From Planctomycetota bacterium (lineage in GTDB: Bacteria > Planctomycetota > Planctomycetia > Planctomycetales > Planctomycetaceae), in contig JAEYWB010000787.1 of the NCBI GenBank assembly GCA_023429275.1, positions 1-15,058 on the forward strand: a stretch of 15,058 bases of DNA, given 5' to 3'. Within the stretch, counting starts at the first letter, position 1. Each line of letters starts with the position of its first letter. Positions 6,800 to 13,491 of the stretch are shown piece by piece. Both the position numbers and the translations under genes were made by a program. Below the pieces are notes generated by a model, which was not told where the DNA came from, made no database searches, and saw nothing but the letters and a program-made list of their open reading frames with translations.

Positions 6800-7657
6800 A
6801 TGGGAATTCGCTTCTACAAACCGACGAGCCCCGGCCGGCGCGGAGCCTCCGTCAGCGACTTCGCGGACCTGACGTGCCGCAAGAAGAAGCGTGAAAAGGG
6901 TCTGACGGTTCGCCTGAAGAAGCCTTCGGGCCGGAACCATCACGGCCGGATCACCGCCCGTCACCGCGGCGGCGGTGCCAAGTACCAGTATCGGATTATC
7001 GACTTCAAGCGCGACAAGGATGATATTCCTGCCCGCGTCGCGTTCGTCGAGTACGACCCGGGGCGGACGGCTCGCATTGCCCTCCTGCACTATGTCGACG
7101 GCGAAAAGCGGTACATCATCGCCCCGCTCGGCATCAAGGCCGGCGACGTGATCTACAGCGGGACCAAGTGTGAGCCGAAGGTCGGCAACTCGATGCCGCT
7201 GACGCACATTCCGCCCGGCACCCAGATCTTCTGCATCGAGATGCAGCCTGGTCGGGGTGCTCAGCTCGTCCGGACCGCCGGCTCCCTCGCGACGCTCAAC
7301 GCCCGCGACAAGCAGTGGGCGCAGATCACGCTCCCCTCGGGCGAAGTCCGCCGAGTGCCGGCCGCCTGCCGGGCGACAATCGGCCAGGTCAGCTTCGTCG
7401 AGCATCAGAACATCGTTCTCGGTAAGGCCGGGCGTAAGCGGTGGATGGGGATTCGTCCCCGTGTCCGCGGCTCGGCCATGAACCCGATCGCTCACCCGAT
7501 GGGTGGGGGTGAAGGTCGTCGTTCCGGTGGACGCCACCCCTGTAGCCCGACCGGCAGGCTCTCCAAGGGGGGGAACACCCGCAAGCGGCGTAAGCCGTCG
7601 AGCCGGGCGATCGTTCGCCGCCGAGTTTCCCGCCGGTACGGCCAGAAGAAGATCTGA
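6800..7657 (+). CDS. rplB: 50S ribosomal protein L2
   Basis: L2 (285 residues) is a primary 23S rRNA binder needed for subunit joining and peptidyl transferase assembly. It shows [16 protein letters not shown] at the start, [20 protein letters not shown] (40-59), [21 protein letters not shown] (81-101) and the C-terminal [15 protein letters not shown] (226-240). The equivalent of the catalytic-centre His229 of E. coli is kept (His232), but the flanking Asp and second His of the usual DHPH are Ala231 and Met234. The C-terminus ends in a basic tail ([13 protein letters not shown]). AAGGGA (6786-6791) is the ribosome site, 8 nt before ATG. GGGA (6788-6791) could pair with TCCC (6796-6799), partly hiding that site. 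Confidence 0.98.
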   Translation: MGIRFYKPTSPGRRGASVSDFADLTCRKKKREKGLTVRLKKPSGRNHHGRITARHRGGGAKYQYRIIDFKRDKDDIPARVAFVEYDPGRTARIALLHYVDGEKRYIIAPLGIKAGDVIYSGTKCEPKVGNSMPLTHIPPGTQIFCIEMQPGRGAQLVRTAGSLATLNARDKQWAQITLPSGEVRRVPAACRATIGQVSFVEHQNIVLGKAGRKRWMGIRPRVRGSAMNPIAHPMGGGEGRRSGGRHPCSPTGRLSKGGNTRKRRKPSSRAIVRRRVSRRYGQKKI

Positions 7658-7664
7658 TCGCAGC

Positions 7665-7688
7665 CGTCCCCGTGAATCGCCGGGGACG
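7665..7688 (+). repeat. 8-bp inverted repeat in the rplB-rpsS spacer
   Basis: CGTCCCCG (7665-7672) and CGGGGACG (7681-7688) form a perfect stem with an 8-nt loop just after the rplB stop. No T-run follows and the next gene is clearly part of the same operon, so it is more likely an RNA stability or processing element than a terminator. Confidence 0.5.
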
Positions 7689-7733
7689 AGATACCAGAAG
7701 AGTTGAGTCAAGTCGGAGTCCGAGGACGCAGGT

Positions 7734-8003
7734 ATGGGACGTTCACTCAAGAAGGGTCCGTTCATCGACGAGAAGCTGGCAGCGAAGGTTGCCAAGCTCG
7801 ACGCGAGCGGACGCAAGGATCCGATCAAGACGTGGGCTCGTCGCTCGACGATTCCCCCGACCTTCGTCGGCTACACGTTCCTGGTCCATAACGGCAAGCA
7901 GCACATCAACGTCTACGTGACGGAAGACATGGTCGGTCACAAGCTCGGCGAGTTTGCCCCGACCCGGACCTTCCGCGGTCACGGCGCCAAGGGCGGAAAA
8001 TAG
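7734..8003 (+). CDS. rpsS: 30S ribosomal protein S19
   Basis: S19 (89 residues) forms a complex with S13 in the head of the small subunit near the A and P sites. The sequence is textbook: [12 protein letters not shown] (1-12), [12 protein letters not shown] (31-42), [12 protein letters not shown] (44-55) and [17 protein letters not shown] (68-84). ATG 7734 gives the conserved N-terminus, with GAGG (7722-7725) 8 nt upstream. It lies 76 nt after rplB and 75 nt before rplV; the latter spacer carries a 5-bp stem (GGCGG 8020-8024 with CCGCC 8028-8032). Confidence 0.98.
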   Translation: MGRSLKKGPFIDEKLAAKVAKLDASGRKDPIKTWARRSTIPPTFVGYTFLVHNGKQHINVYVTEDMVGHKLGEFAPTRTFRGHGAKGGK

Positions 8004-8078
8004 CCGACGCAGAGCTGGTGGCGGGAGCCGCCGGCGACAAGTCACCGAAGAGCGTGGTTCTCTTCAGAGGTTCGGAAA

Positions 8079-8429
8079 ATGGCCATCGTCAACGCACATC
8101 ACAAGCACGCCCGCATCTCGGCCCGTAAGGTCCGTCCGTTCGCGGATATGATCCGCGGCCTGAGCGTCGAGGCGGCCCGCGAGACCTTGAAGTACGTGCC
8201 GAATCGCGGTGCGAGGTTCCTTGAGAAGGTCCTCAACAGCGCGGCGGCCAACGCCGAAGACCGCGGAGCACGTAATATCGAAGGCCTGATCGTCGCGGAA
8301 AGCCGCGTCGACGGGGGCCCGATGTTCAAGCGGATCCGCCCCCGTGCCCGCGGCATGGTGTACGTCCTCCGCAAGCGGTTCGCCCACATCCACATCGGTG
8401 TGGATGCCCCGGAAGTCGAGCAGAAGTAG
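8079..8429 (+). CDS. rplV: 50S ribosomal protein L22
   Basis: L22 (116 residues) lines the peptide exit tunnel opposite L4 with a long beta hairpin; changes in that hairpin cause macrolide resistance in other bacteria. Key segments are ARISARKVRPFADMIRG (11-27), VLNSAAANAEDRG (51-63) and the hairpin region GPMFKRIRPRARG (80-92). AGAGG (8066-8070) is 8 nt before ATG 8079. No deletion or duplication is evident in the hairpin. The following 87-nt spacer contains the heptamer repeat that leads into rpsC. Confidence 0.97.
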   Translation: MAIVNAHHKHARISARKVRPFADMIRGLSVEAARETLKYVPNRGARFLEKVLNSAAANAEDRGARNIEGLIVAESRVDGGPMFKRIRPRARGMVYVLRKRFAHIHIGVDAPEVEQK

Positions 8430-8480
8430 AAGACAGCGTTGAGTGTTCGTGGGCGGACGATGTTCACCCGGGACCCTCTG

Positions 8481-8515
8481 GCCTCCAGCCCAAAGCCCAC
8501 AGCCTGAAGCCTGAC
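8481..8515 (+). repeat. Five tandem degenerate heptamers before rpsC
   Basis: Five consecutive 7-base units run directly up to the base before the rpsC ATG: GCCTCCA, GCCCAAA, GCCCACA, GCCTGAA, GCCTGAC. All share GCCY followed by three variable bases (consensus GCCYNNA, with C ending the last). They occupy the place where a Shine-Dalgarno sequence is expected, and none is visible there. This looks like a simple 7-nt tandem repeat, possibly of a dispersed type. Confidence 0.75.
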
Positions 8516-8516
8516 A

Positions 8517-9218
8517 ATGGGACAAAAGACACGACCTACCGGATTCCGCGTCGGCATCGTCGAAGAGCACCGCAGCCGGTGGTTTGCTCCGAAGCGTGAG
8601 TTCGGCGCTCTGCTGGTCGAAGACTACAAGATTCGTGCGTTCATCCGTAAGGAGTACCGCCCGGCCGCCATCGAGAAGGTGGAGATCGAGCGGACCCGCG
8701 ACCAGGTGGTCGTTCTCCTGCACAGTGCCCGTCCCGGGATCATCATCGGGAAGAAGGGCTCGGAGATCGACAAGCTGAAGGGGCGGCTCGAGGACCTGAC
8801 CGGCCGCCGGATGGAAGTCAAGATCGTCGAGATCAACAACCCGTTCCGGTGCCCGTTCCTGGTCGCCGAAGACATTGCCCAGCAGCTGCAGAAGCGCGGC
8901 AGTTTCCGGCGGGCGATCAAGCGGACGCTTGACCAGGTCATGGAAGCCGGTGCGTACGGTGTGAAGATTCAGCTCTCGGGACGTCTCGGGGGCGCAGAAA
9001 TGTCGCGTTGCGAGAAGGCGAGCCGGGGATCGATCCCCCTCTCGACACTTCAGCGTCACGTGGCTTACGGATTTACGATCTCGCAGACGACGATGGGCAC
9101 CATCGGCGTCAAGATCTGGATCGATCTCGGAAATTATTCGGACGAGGAGACCGGCGATGGCGCTAATGCCCAAACGGGTCAAGCATCGAAAAAGCCAAAG
9201 AGGTCGTATAAAAGGTAA
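8517..9218 (+). CDS. rpsC: 30S ribosomal protein S3
   Basis: S3 (233 residues) guards the mRNA entry channel with S4 and S5. MGQKTRPTGFRVGI opens the protein; the KH domain motif is ARPGIIIGKKG (71-81), and GVKIQLSGRLGGAEMSR (148-164) and GTIGVKIWI (194-202) mark the C-terminal domain. ATG 8517 is the family start, yet the only upstream sequence is a heptamer repeat with no clear ribosome site, so initiation may depend on coupling or an unstructured leader. The last 20 codons plus the stop, encoding a basic tail (ASKKPKRSYKR), overlap the rplP start in another frame by 62 nt. Confidence 0.97.
   Translation: MGQKTRPTGFRVGIVEEHRSRWFAPKREFGALLVEDYKIRAFIRKEYRPAAIEKVEIERTRDQVVVLLHSARPGIIIGKKGSEIDKLKGRLEDLTGRRMEVKIVEINNPFRCPFLVAEDIAQQLQKRGSFRRAIKRTLDQVMEAGAYGVKIQLSGRLGGAEMSRCEKASRGSIPLSTLQRHVAYGFTISQTTMGTIGVKIWIDLGNYSDEETGDGANAQTGQASKKPKRSYKR
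9144..9150 (+). promoter_or_regulatory. Ribosome binding site for rplP inside rpsC
   Basis: GAGGAGA lies 6 nt before the rplP ATG and, at the same time, encodes Asp-Glu-Glu-Thr of S3 (residues 209-212, in frame with rpsC). It is among the strongest Shine-Dalgarno matches in the cluster and supports the rplP start within rpsC. Confidence 0.7.
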
Positions 9219-9573
9219 TGCGACCCGCGGCAATACGGTCGCCTTCGGTGAGTTCGGTCTCCAGTCCCTGGATGCCGGTCATATCAGCGCGGTGACGATC
9301 GAAGCCTGCCGTATCGCGGCGAATCAGTACATTCGCGGCGAGGGGAAGCTGTACATCCGCATTTTCCCGAACAAGCCGGTCACCGCCCGCCCCCTCGAAA
9401 CTCGAATGGGTACCGGGAAGGGTGAGCCGGACCACTGGGTTGCGGTCGTCAAGCCCGGCCTCGTCCTGTTCGAGATCGCCGGCGGCAACAAGGATCTGGC
9501 GCGCGAGTGTTTCAACCGCGTTGCCCACAAGCTGCCGCTGAACGTCCGGATGATCGAGCGCCGCCCCGGCTGA
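9157..9573 (+). CDS. rplP: 50S ribosomal protein L16
   Basis: L16 (138 residues) helps position the A-site tRNA acceptor arm on the large subunit. Signatures are MPKRVKHRKSQRGR (4-17), the helix IEACRIAANQYIR (48-60) and FPNKPVTARPLETRMGTGKG (70-89). Arg83 in the RMGTGKG segment corresponds to the arginine hydroxylated in E. coli L16. The start at ATG 9157 is fixed by the conserved N-terminus and by GAGGAGA 6 nt upstream; ATG 9166 would be the only near alternative. Either start lies inside rpsC, giving a 62-nt (or 53-nt) overlap in a different frame. Most bacteria separate or barely overlap these genes. Confidence 0.97.
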   Translation: MALMPKRVKHRKSQRGRIKGNATRGNTVAFGEFGLQSLDAGHISAVTIEACRIAANQYIRGEGKLYIRIFPNKPVTARPLETRMGTGKGEPDHWVAVVKPGLVLFEIAGGNKDLARECFNRVAHKLPLNVRMIERRPG

Positions 9574-9594
9574 GTCATGTCGGTGTGAGGCCGC

Positions 9595-9612
9595 TGCCGG
9601 CTTGAGCCGGCA
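9595..9612 (+). repeat. Inverted repeat in the rplP-rpmC spacer
   Basis: TGCCGGC (9595-9601), a TTGA loop and GCCGGCA (9606-9612) form a 7-bp hairpin 22 nt after rplP. A further GCCGGCA copy occurs at 9632-9638 beside GGCCGG (9641-9646), so alternative pairings are possible. No terminator T-run is present. Confidence 0.5.
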
Positions 9613-9664
9613 CGCAGGGTGAACAAGGGAAGCCGGCATCGGCCGGAGTCGAGCAGGTGATGTG

Positions 9665-9883
9665 ATGTCGAAAGCCAAAGAACTTCGCGAGATGAGCGCC
9701 GACCAGCTCGGAGCGGAAGAAGCTGCCGCCAAGAAGGAGCTGTTCCGTCTGCGTTTTCAGGCCTCGACCGAGAAGCTCGACACGCCGAGCAAGCTGAAGG
9801 ATCTCCGCCGCCGCATCGCGCGGATCAAGACGATTCTTCACGAGAAGGCCGCCCAGGCGGCTCCCGCGCCTGCGGCGAAGTAG
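9665..9883 (+). CDS. rpmC: 50S ribosomal protein L29
   Basis: L29 (72 residues) is a small two-helix protein near the tunnel exit next to L23. KELREMSADQL (5-15), AAKKELFRLRFQ (21-32) and the second helix DLRRRIARIKTILHEK (46-61) fit the family. An Ala/Pro-rich tail (AAQAAPAPAAK) follows. ATG 9665 is chosen over the preceding in-frame GTG (9662) because it yields the normal MSKAKELR start, with AGG (9655-9657) 7 nt upstream. It lies 91 nt after rplP and 56 nt before rpsQ. Confidence 0.93.
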   Translation: MSKAKELREMSADQLGAEEAAAKKELFRLRFQASTEKLDTPSKLKDLRRRIARIKTILHEKAAQAAPAPAAK

Positions 9884-9902
9884 TCTGAAGACACGAGTCA
9901 TC

Positions 9903-9917
9903 GTCCGCCAGGCGGAC
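9903..9917 (+). repeat. Inverted repeat in the rpmC-rpsQ spacer
   Basis: GTCCGC (9903-9908) pairs with GCGGAC (9912-9917) over CAG. It is a tight 6-bp hairpin 23 nt before the rpsQ start. Confidence 0.45.
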
Positions 9918-9939
9918 CGGAAGACCAGGGTTAGAGAAC

Positions 9940-10236
9940 ATGCGACGGCAACTGATCGGAATCGTGAAGGGTGACAAGCGGGACAAGACGCGGCGCGTCG
10001 AAGTTCCCCGCACTTACCGGCACCCGAAGTACGGGAAGATCGTCAAGGCCCGGACGATCTGCCAGGTCCACGACGAGAACAACGAGTCGAAGACCGGCGA
10101 CACCGTCGAGATCCAGGAGTCGCGTCCGATGTCGAGGACGAAGCACTGGACGCTGTTGCGGATCGTTCAGAAGGCGAGCGCTGCGGTCGGAGTGACCGTG
10201 GTCGATCCGACGGCGGCGGAAGCCCCGAAGTCCTAG
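9940..10236 (+). CDS. rpsQ: 30S ribosomal protein S17
   Basis: S17 (98 residues) is a primary binder of the 5' domain of 16S rRNA with an OB-type fold. QLIGIVKGDKRDKTRRVEV (4-22), HPKYGKIV (28-35) and VHDENNESKTGDTVEIQESR (43-62) are family signatures. An unconserved Ala-rich tail of about 18 residues follows the normal end (VTVVDPTAAEAPKS). ATG 9940 has AGGG (9927-9930) and AGAG (9933-9936) upstream. The downstream spacer begins with a 5-bp stem, GGCTC (10237-10241) with GAGCC (10246-10250). Confidence 0.95.
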   Translation: MRRQLIGIVKGDKRDKTRRVEVPRTYRHPKYGKIVKARTICQVHDENNESKTGDTVEIQESRPMSRTKHWTLLRIVQKASAAVGVTVVDPTAAEAPKS

Positions 10237-10308
10237 GGCTCCGGCGAGCCGGCCGATCAAGACCTTTCCGTCCAAGAGTTCGTCTGAAACAGAGTTGGAG
10301 GTTCTGCC

Positions 10309-10683
10309 ATGATCCACATGCAGACCATTGTTGATATCGCCGACAACACCGGCGCCAAGATCGCCCGCTGCATCCGCGTGATGGGCGGGACCAGTCGGCG
10401 TTGCGCCGGGCTGGGCGACATCGTCATGGTGGCGATTCAGAAATCGATCGCCGGTGCGGCGGAGCCGGTCAAGAAGGGGAAGGTCGCTCGTGCGGTGATC
10501 GTCCGCACGAAGAAGCCGTACCGCCGGTCGGACGGGAGCTACATCCGGTTCGACAAGAACGCGGTCGTTCTGATCGACGCCGACGGCAATCCGCGCGGCA
10601 CTCGTATCTTCGGCGCGGTGGCCAAAGAGCTCCGCGACCGCAAGTTCATGAAAATCATCAGCCTCGCAGCCGAGGTCGTTTAG
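10309..10683 (+). CDS. rplN: 50S ribosomal protein L14
   Basis: L14 (124 residues) lies at the subunit interface and contacts 16S rRNA helix 14. [18 protein letters not shown] (7-24), [11 protein letters not shown] (39-49), [21 protein letters not shown] (57-77, the usual VVRTKK region) and [18 protein letters not shown] (92-109) are diagnostic. GGAGG (10297-10301), 7 nt before the ATG, is the strongest ribosome site in the cluster. rplX starts only 2 nt after the stop codon, the tightest junction among these genes. Confidence 0.98.
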   Translation: MIHMQTIVDIADNTGAKIARCIRVMGGTSRRCAGLGDIVMVAIQKSIAGAAEPVKKGKVARAVIVRTKKPYRRSDGSYIRFDKNAVVLIDADGNPRGTRIFGAVAKELRDRKFMKIISLAAEVV

Positions 10684-10685
10684 CT

Positions 10686-11042
10686 ATGAAGATCAAGAAG
10701 GGGGACATGGTCATCCTCACCTGTGGGGATGAGGCCAGCCCGACGCCTAAGCGAGTCTCGGAAGTCCTCGAGGGGGGCGAGCGTGTCGTCGTCGAGGGCG
10801 TGAACCTCGTGTACAAGCACGTCAAGAAGGGCCACCCGAAGAGCCCTCAAGGGGGGCGGCTGCGGCTCGAGAAGTCGATCAGCAGCTCGAACGTCATGTT
10901 CTACTGCAGTGCCTGCAGCAAGGGCGTCCGCCTCGGCTACCGGCTCCTGCCGGACGGCTCGAAGGAGCGGTTCTGCCGGAAATGCGGTAAAGGTCAGGGG
11001 CAGGTCAGCCCGGCCCGTGCACGCTATGCAAAGTCCAAGTAG
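10686..11042 (+). CDS. rplX: 50S ribosomal protein L24, zinc-ribbon form
   Basis: L24 (118 residues) starts assembly of the large subunit. The KOW segment KIKKGDMVILTCGDE opens the protein, with VVVEGVNLVYKHVKK (34-48) and GGRLRLEKSISSSNVMFYC (56-74) behind it. Four cysteines in two CxxC pairs (74/77 and 97/100) suggest a zinc ribbon, as in the cysteine-containing subset of L24. The frame extends upstream through rplN without a stop, but the start must be ATG 10686: the conserved N-terminus begins there, GAGG (10672-10675) lies 10 nt upstream, and rplN ends 2 nt before. Translational coupling with rplN is likely. Confidence 0.96.
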   Translation: MKIKKGDMVILTCGDEASPTPKRVSEVLEGGERVVVEGVNLVYKHVKKGHPKSPQGGRLRLEKSISSSNVMFYCSACSKGVRLGYRLLPDGSKERFCRKCGKGQGQVSPARARYAKSK

Positions 11043-11120
11043 TTGAGTACACTTTTCGCCCCTCGCGTGTGAACGGTCCGTTTCGTTGGCCGCTCCGCCG
11101 AAGGCAGGAGATTGAGACAG

Positions 11121-11672
11121 ATGGCCTCCCGGCTGCAGCAGAAGTATTCGAAGGAGATCGCTCCGGAACTTGGTAAGAAGCTGAATACCAAGAATCCGCA
11201 CGCGATTCCGCGCATCACGAAGATCGTCGTCAGCATGGGAGTCGGGAAGGCCGTCCAGGATCAGAAGATCCTGGAAGAGGTCTCCGAGCACCTCTCGCAG
11301 TTGACGGGTCAGCGGGCCGCGATCACCAAGGCCCGCAAGTCGATCTCGCAGTTCAAGCTTCGCGAAGGGCTCGCGATTGGCTGCCGCGTGACGCTCCGCG
11401 GCCAGAGGATGTACGAGTTCCTCGACCGGCTCATCAGCCTCGCTCTTCCCCGGGTCCGCGACTTCCGGGGGATCAATCCCAAGGGGTTCGACGGGCGGGG
11501 CAATTACAGCCTGGGGCTCGGCGAGCAGACCGTCTTCCCGGAAATCCAGGCCGACAAGATCAAGACGACGCAGGGGATGAATATCGCCATCTGCACGTCG
11601 GGCGGCGACAACGAGAAGGGAAAGATGCTTCTCGAGGCGTTTGGCATGCCGTTCCGCAAGGATGGCAAGTAA
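11121..11672 (+). CDS. rplE: 50S ribosomal protein L5
   Basis: L5 (183 residues) binds 5S rRNA and sits in the central protuberance. IPRITKIVVSMGVG (29-42), GQRAAITKARKSI (63-75), REGLAIGCRVTLRG (81-94) and FRGINPKGFDGRGNYSLGL (115-133) are clear family motifs. ATG 11121 is preferred; AGGAG (11106-11110) lies 10 nt upstream, while the in-frame TTG at 11112 would sit 1 nt after it and add three unmatched residues. It lies 78 nt after rplX and 52 nt before rpsN. Confidence 0.97.
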   Translation: MASRLQQKYSKEIAPELGKKLNTKNPHAIPRITKIVVSMGVGKAVQDQKILEEVSEHLSQLTGQRAAITKARKSISQFKLREGLAIGCRVTLRGQRMYEFLDRLISLALPRVRDFRGINPKGFDGRGNYSLGLGEQTVFPEIQADKIKTTQGMNIAICTSGGDNEKGKMLLEAFGMPFRKDGK

Positions 11673-11724
11673 GACAGACCAGGCGGTAGTTTCGAAGACG
11701 ACGTTTTGACCCGAAGGACCTGGC

Positions 11725-11910
11725 ATGGCCAGTAAAGCAAAGATCGCCAAGGCGAACCGGAAGCCGAAGTTCAGTTCTCGCAAAGAGAACCGCTGCAAGC
11801 TCTGCGGCCGTCCCAGCGCTGTGTATCGCAAGTTTACTGTCTGCCGGATCTGTTTCCGCAACTTGGCCCTCGATGGGCTGATTCCCGGCGTTCGCAAGGC
11901 GAGCTGGTAA
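11725..11910 (+). CDS. rpsN: 30S ribosomal protein S14, zinc-binding (type Z)
   Basis: This 61-residue S14 is the short, zinc-binding form of the head protein. Cysteines 24/27 (CKLC) and 40/43 (CRIC) form the zinc site, and the end reads [16 protein letters not shown] as in other short S14 proteins. The long, zinc-free S14 of about 100 residues is excluded by size. AAGGA (11714-11718) lies 6 nt before ATG 11725. Its stop codon is enclosed by a 5-bp stem, CGAGC (11900-11904) with GCTCG (11911-11915), similar in design to the rplD stop hairpin. Confidence 0.97.
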   Translation: MASKAKIAKANRKPKFSSRKENRCKLCGRPSAVYRKFTVCRICFRNLALDGLIPGVRKASW

Positions 11911-11983
11911 GCTCGGCCCACCAGTCAGTGCCAGTCGACCGTGGTGGCGCGAGAGGCTCCACCAGGTAAGGAATTCTGCAATC

Positions 11984-12385
11984 ATGATGACCGATCCGAT
12001 CGCCGACATGCTCACCCGCATTCGAAACGCGGTGCAAATCGAGCGTCCGTTTGTCGACATGCCGTCTTCCAACCTGAAGGTGGCGGTCGCTTCGGCTCTC
12101 GCCCGCGAGGGGTACGTGTGGGATCACGAGCTGATCGAGACCGAGGGGAAGCCGGGTAAGACGCTCCGGATCAACCTCAAGTACGGTCAGACCGGCGAGC
12201 CGGCGATCACCAGCCTGCAGCGTGTCAGCAAGCCCGGCCGTCGCATCTTCCAGGGACTTCGTGACTCGCGCGAAGTTCTGCAGGGGCTCGGTGTCCGGAT
12301 CCTGTCGACGAGCCAGGGTGTCCTGAGCGACCGCGAAGCCAAGGCGAAGCACGTCGGCGGCGAAGTGATCTGCGAAGTCTGCTAG
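11984..12385 (+). CDS. rpsH: 30S ribosomal protein S8
   Basis: S8 (133 residues) binds the central domain of 16S rRNA and, in E. coli, represses the spc operon at rplE. DPIADMLTRIRNA (4-16), LQRVSKPGRRIF (78-89) and GLGVRILSTSQGVLSDREA (101-119) are signatures, ending VGGEVICEVC. Two adjacent ATGs (11984, 11987) are possible; AAGGA (11968-11972) is 11 nt from the first, so I use 11984. I found no obvious S8-site copy before rplE by eye, so S8 autoregulation is unproven here. Confidence 0.97.
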   Translation: MMTDPIADMLTRIRNAVQIERPFVDMPSSNLKVAVASALAREGYVWDHELIETEGKPGKTLRINLKYGQTGEPAITSLQRVSKPGRRIFQGLRDSREVLQGLGVRILSTSQGVLSDREAKAKHVGGEVICEVC

Positions 12386-12453
12386 TGGAGAGGGAATCCG
12401 CGTCTCGCGGGTCGTCGGTCGTCCATCAGTCATACATTGAAGCGGCGTGAGCC

Positions 12454-12999
12454 ATGTCGAGAATCGGAAAGAAGCCTGTTCCTGTCGCTGCCGGAGTGGA
12501 CGTGAACGTCCAGTCGGGCGTGCTGAAGGTCAAGGGCCCGAAGGGTGAACTGAGCCTCCGCTGGCATCCGGCCATGGCGGTCAAGTGGGATGGCGCCGCC
12601 CGTCAGATTCAGGTGGAGCGTCCCGATGACGCCCGCCAGAATCGCGCCCTGCACGGCCTGACCCGCGCGATGATCGCGAACATGGTCGAAGGGGTGCAGA
12701 AGCCGTACGAGAAACGGCTCGAGATCCAGGGGGTCGGTTACCAGGCGAGCCTGAAGGGGAAGAAGATTGCCCTGTCGGTCGGGTTCGCGAACGTGATCGA
12801 ACTGCCGATTCCGCCGGGTGTCACCTGCACGATCCCGCAGCCGACGCAGGTCGTCGTCACCGGGATCGACAAGCAGGCGGTCGGACAGTTTGCCGCGAAC
12901 ATCCGCCGCGTCCGTCCCCCCGAGCCCTACAAGGGCAAGGGGATCCGGTACGTCGGTGAGCAGGTCCGCCGCAAGGCTGGTAAGGCTGTGATGAAGTAG
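12454..12999 (+). CDS. rplF: 50S ribosomal protein L6
   Basis: L6 (181 residues) lies near the factor-binding site beside the sarcin-ricin loop. MSRIGKKPVPV starts the protein, LKVKGPKGELSL (24-35) and the middle LHGLTRAMIANMVEGV (66-81) follow, and the C-terminal copy of the fold has LEIQGVGYQASLKGKKI (89-105) and RRVRPPEPYKGKGIRYVGE (151-169). Both fold repeats are present. The ribosome site is weak (GTGA at 12447-12450). The 68-nt spacer from rpsH carries a small stem, CCGCG (12398-12402) with CGCGG (12406-12410). Confidence 0.97.
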   Translation: MSRIGKKPVPVAAGVDVNVQSGVLKVKGPKGELSLRWHPAMAVKWDGAARQIQVERPDDARQNRALHGLTRAMIANMVEGVQKPYEKRLEIQGVGYQASLKGKKIALSVGFANVIELPIPPGVTCTIPQPTQVVVTGIDKQAVGQFAANIRRVRPPEPYKGKGIRYVGEQVRRKAGKAVMK

Positions 13000-13021
13000 T
13001 CGGCCTTTGGGGCGATGGTCC

Positions 13022-13076
13022 GGATCCTGAGGCGAGAAGAGCGACGTTGATCCTGCACAATCCAGGATCCTGGGAG
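13022..13076 (+). promoter_or_regulatory. Two alternative hairpins before rplR
   Basis: CAGGATCC (13063-13070) can pair with GGATCCTG at 13022-13029 (8 bp), or, through CAGGATC, with GATCCTG at 13049-13055 (7 bp, 7-nt loop). The two pairings exclude each other. The shared strand ends 1 nt before the rplR ribosome site GGGAG (13072-13076), so pairing could affect its access. A control function is inference. Confidence 0.4.
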
Positions 13077-13086
13077 TCAGAAGACA

Positions 13087-13452
13087 ATGCGACTTGAGAA
13101 GCGAATTGCGAAGCAGCGGGAACGGCGAACGTTCCGCGTCCGGAATCGTTGCCGGGCGACCGGCCGGCCCCGTCTGTCGGTGTTTCGTAGCAACAATCAT
13201 ATTTACGCCCAGTTGATCGACGACGTGAACGGCACGACGATTGTCTCTGCCAGCACGACGGAGAAGGGTCTTGGCGGGGTCGCCAAGGACAACGGGAACA
13301 AGGCCGCCGCCGCCCGCGTGGGTGAGGCGATCGGCAAGCGAGCCGTCGAGAAGGGAATCACCGACGTCGCCTTCGACCGGGGTTCGTACCGCTATCATGG
13401 CCGCGTGGCGGCCCTGGCGGATGCGGCTCGTTCGGCCGGACTGAACTTTTAA
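13087..13452 (+). CDS. rplR: 50S ribosomal protein L18
   Basis: L18 (121 residues) brings 5S rRNA to the large subunit with L5. [20 protein letters not shown] (27-46), a basic N-terminus ([17 protein letters not shown]) and [19 protein letters not shown] (94-112) are the family marks, ending [12 protein letters not shown] 13087 has GGGAG (13072-13076) 10 nt upstream. A 5-bp stem, TCGCG (13453-13457) with CGCGA (13464-13468), begins at the base after the stop codon. Confidence 0.97.
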   Translation: MRLEKRIAKQRERRTFRVRNRCRATGRPRLSVFRSNNHIYAQLIDDVNGTTIVSASTTEKGLGGVAKDNGNKAAAARVGEAIGKRAVEKGITDVAFDRGSYRYHGRVAALADAARSAGLNF

Positions 13453-13491
13453 TCGCGACAGACCGCGAAGACGAATCCACGGGAGTTCGAA

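Noticed and set aside
6317..7828. A 503-codon minus-strand frame across rplW, rplB and rpsS
   Set aside because: It is antisense to three well supported genes, has no recognisable domain, and is explained by high GC at third codon positions.
8064..9233. A 389-codon minus-strand frame under rplV and rpsC
   Set aside because: Antisense shadow; its sequence is compositionally biased and matches no family I know.
10401..10685. N-terminal extension of rplX through rplN
   Set aside because: The extension lies inside rplN in another frame, and L24 has its canonical start and ribosome site at 10686.
10680..11921. A 413-codon minus-strand frame under rplX, rplE and rpsN
   Set aside because: Antisense shadow of three certain genes.
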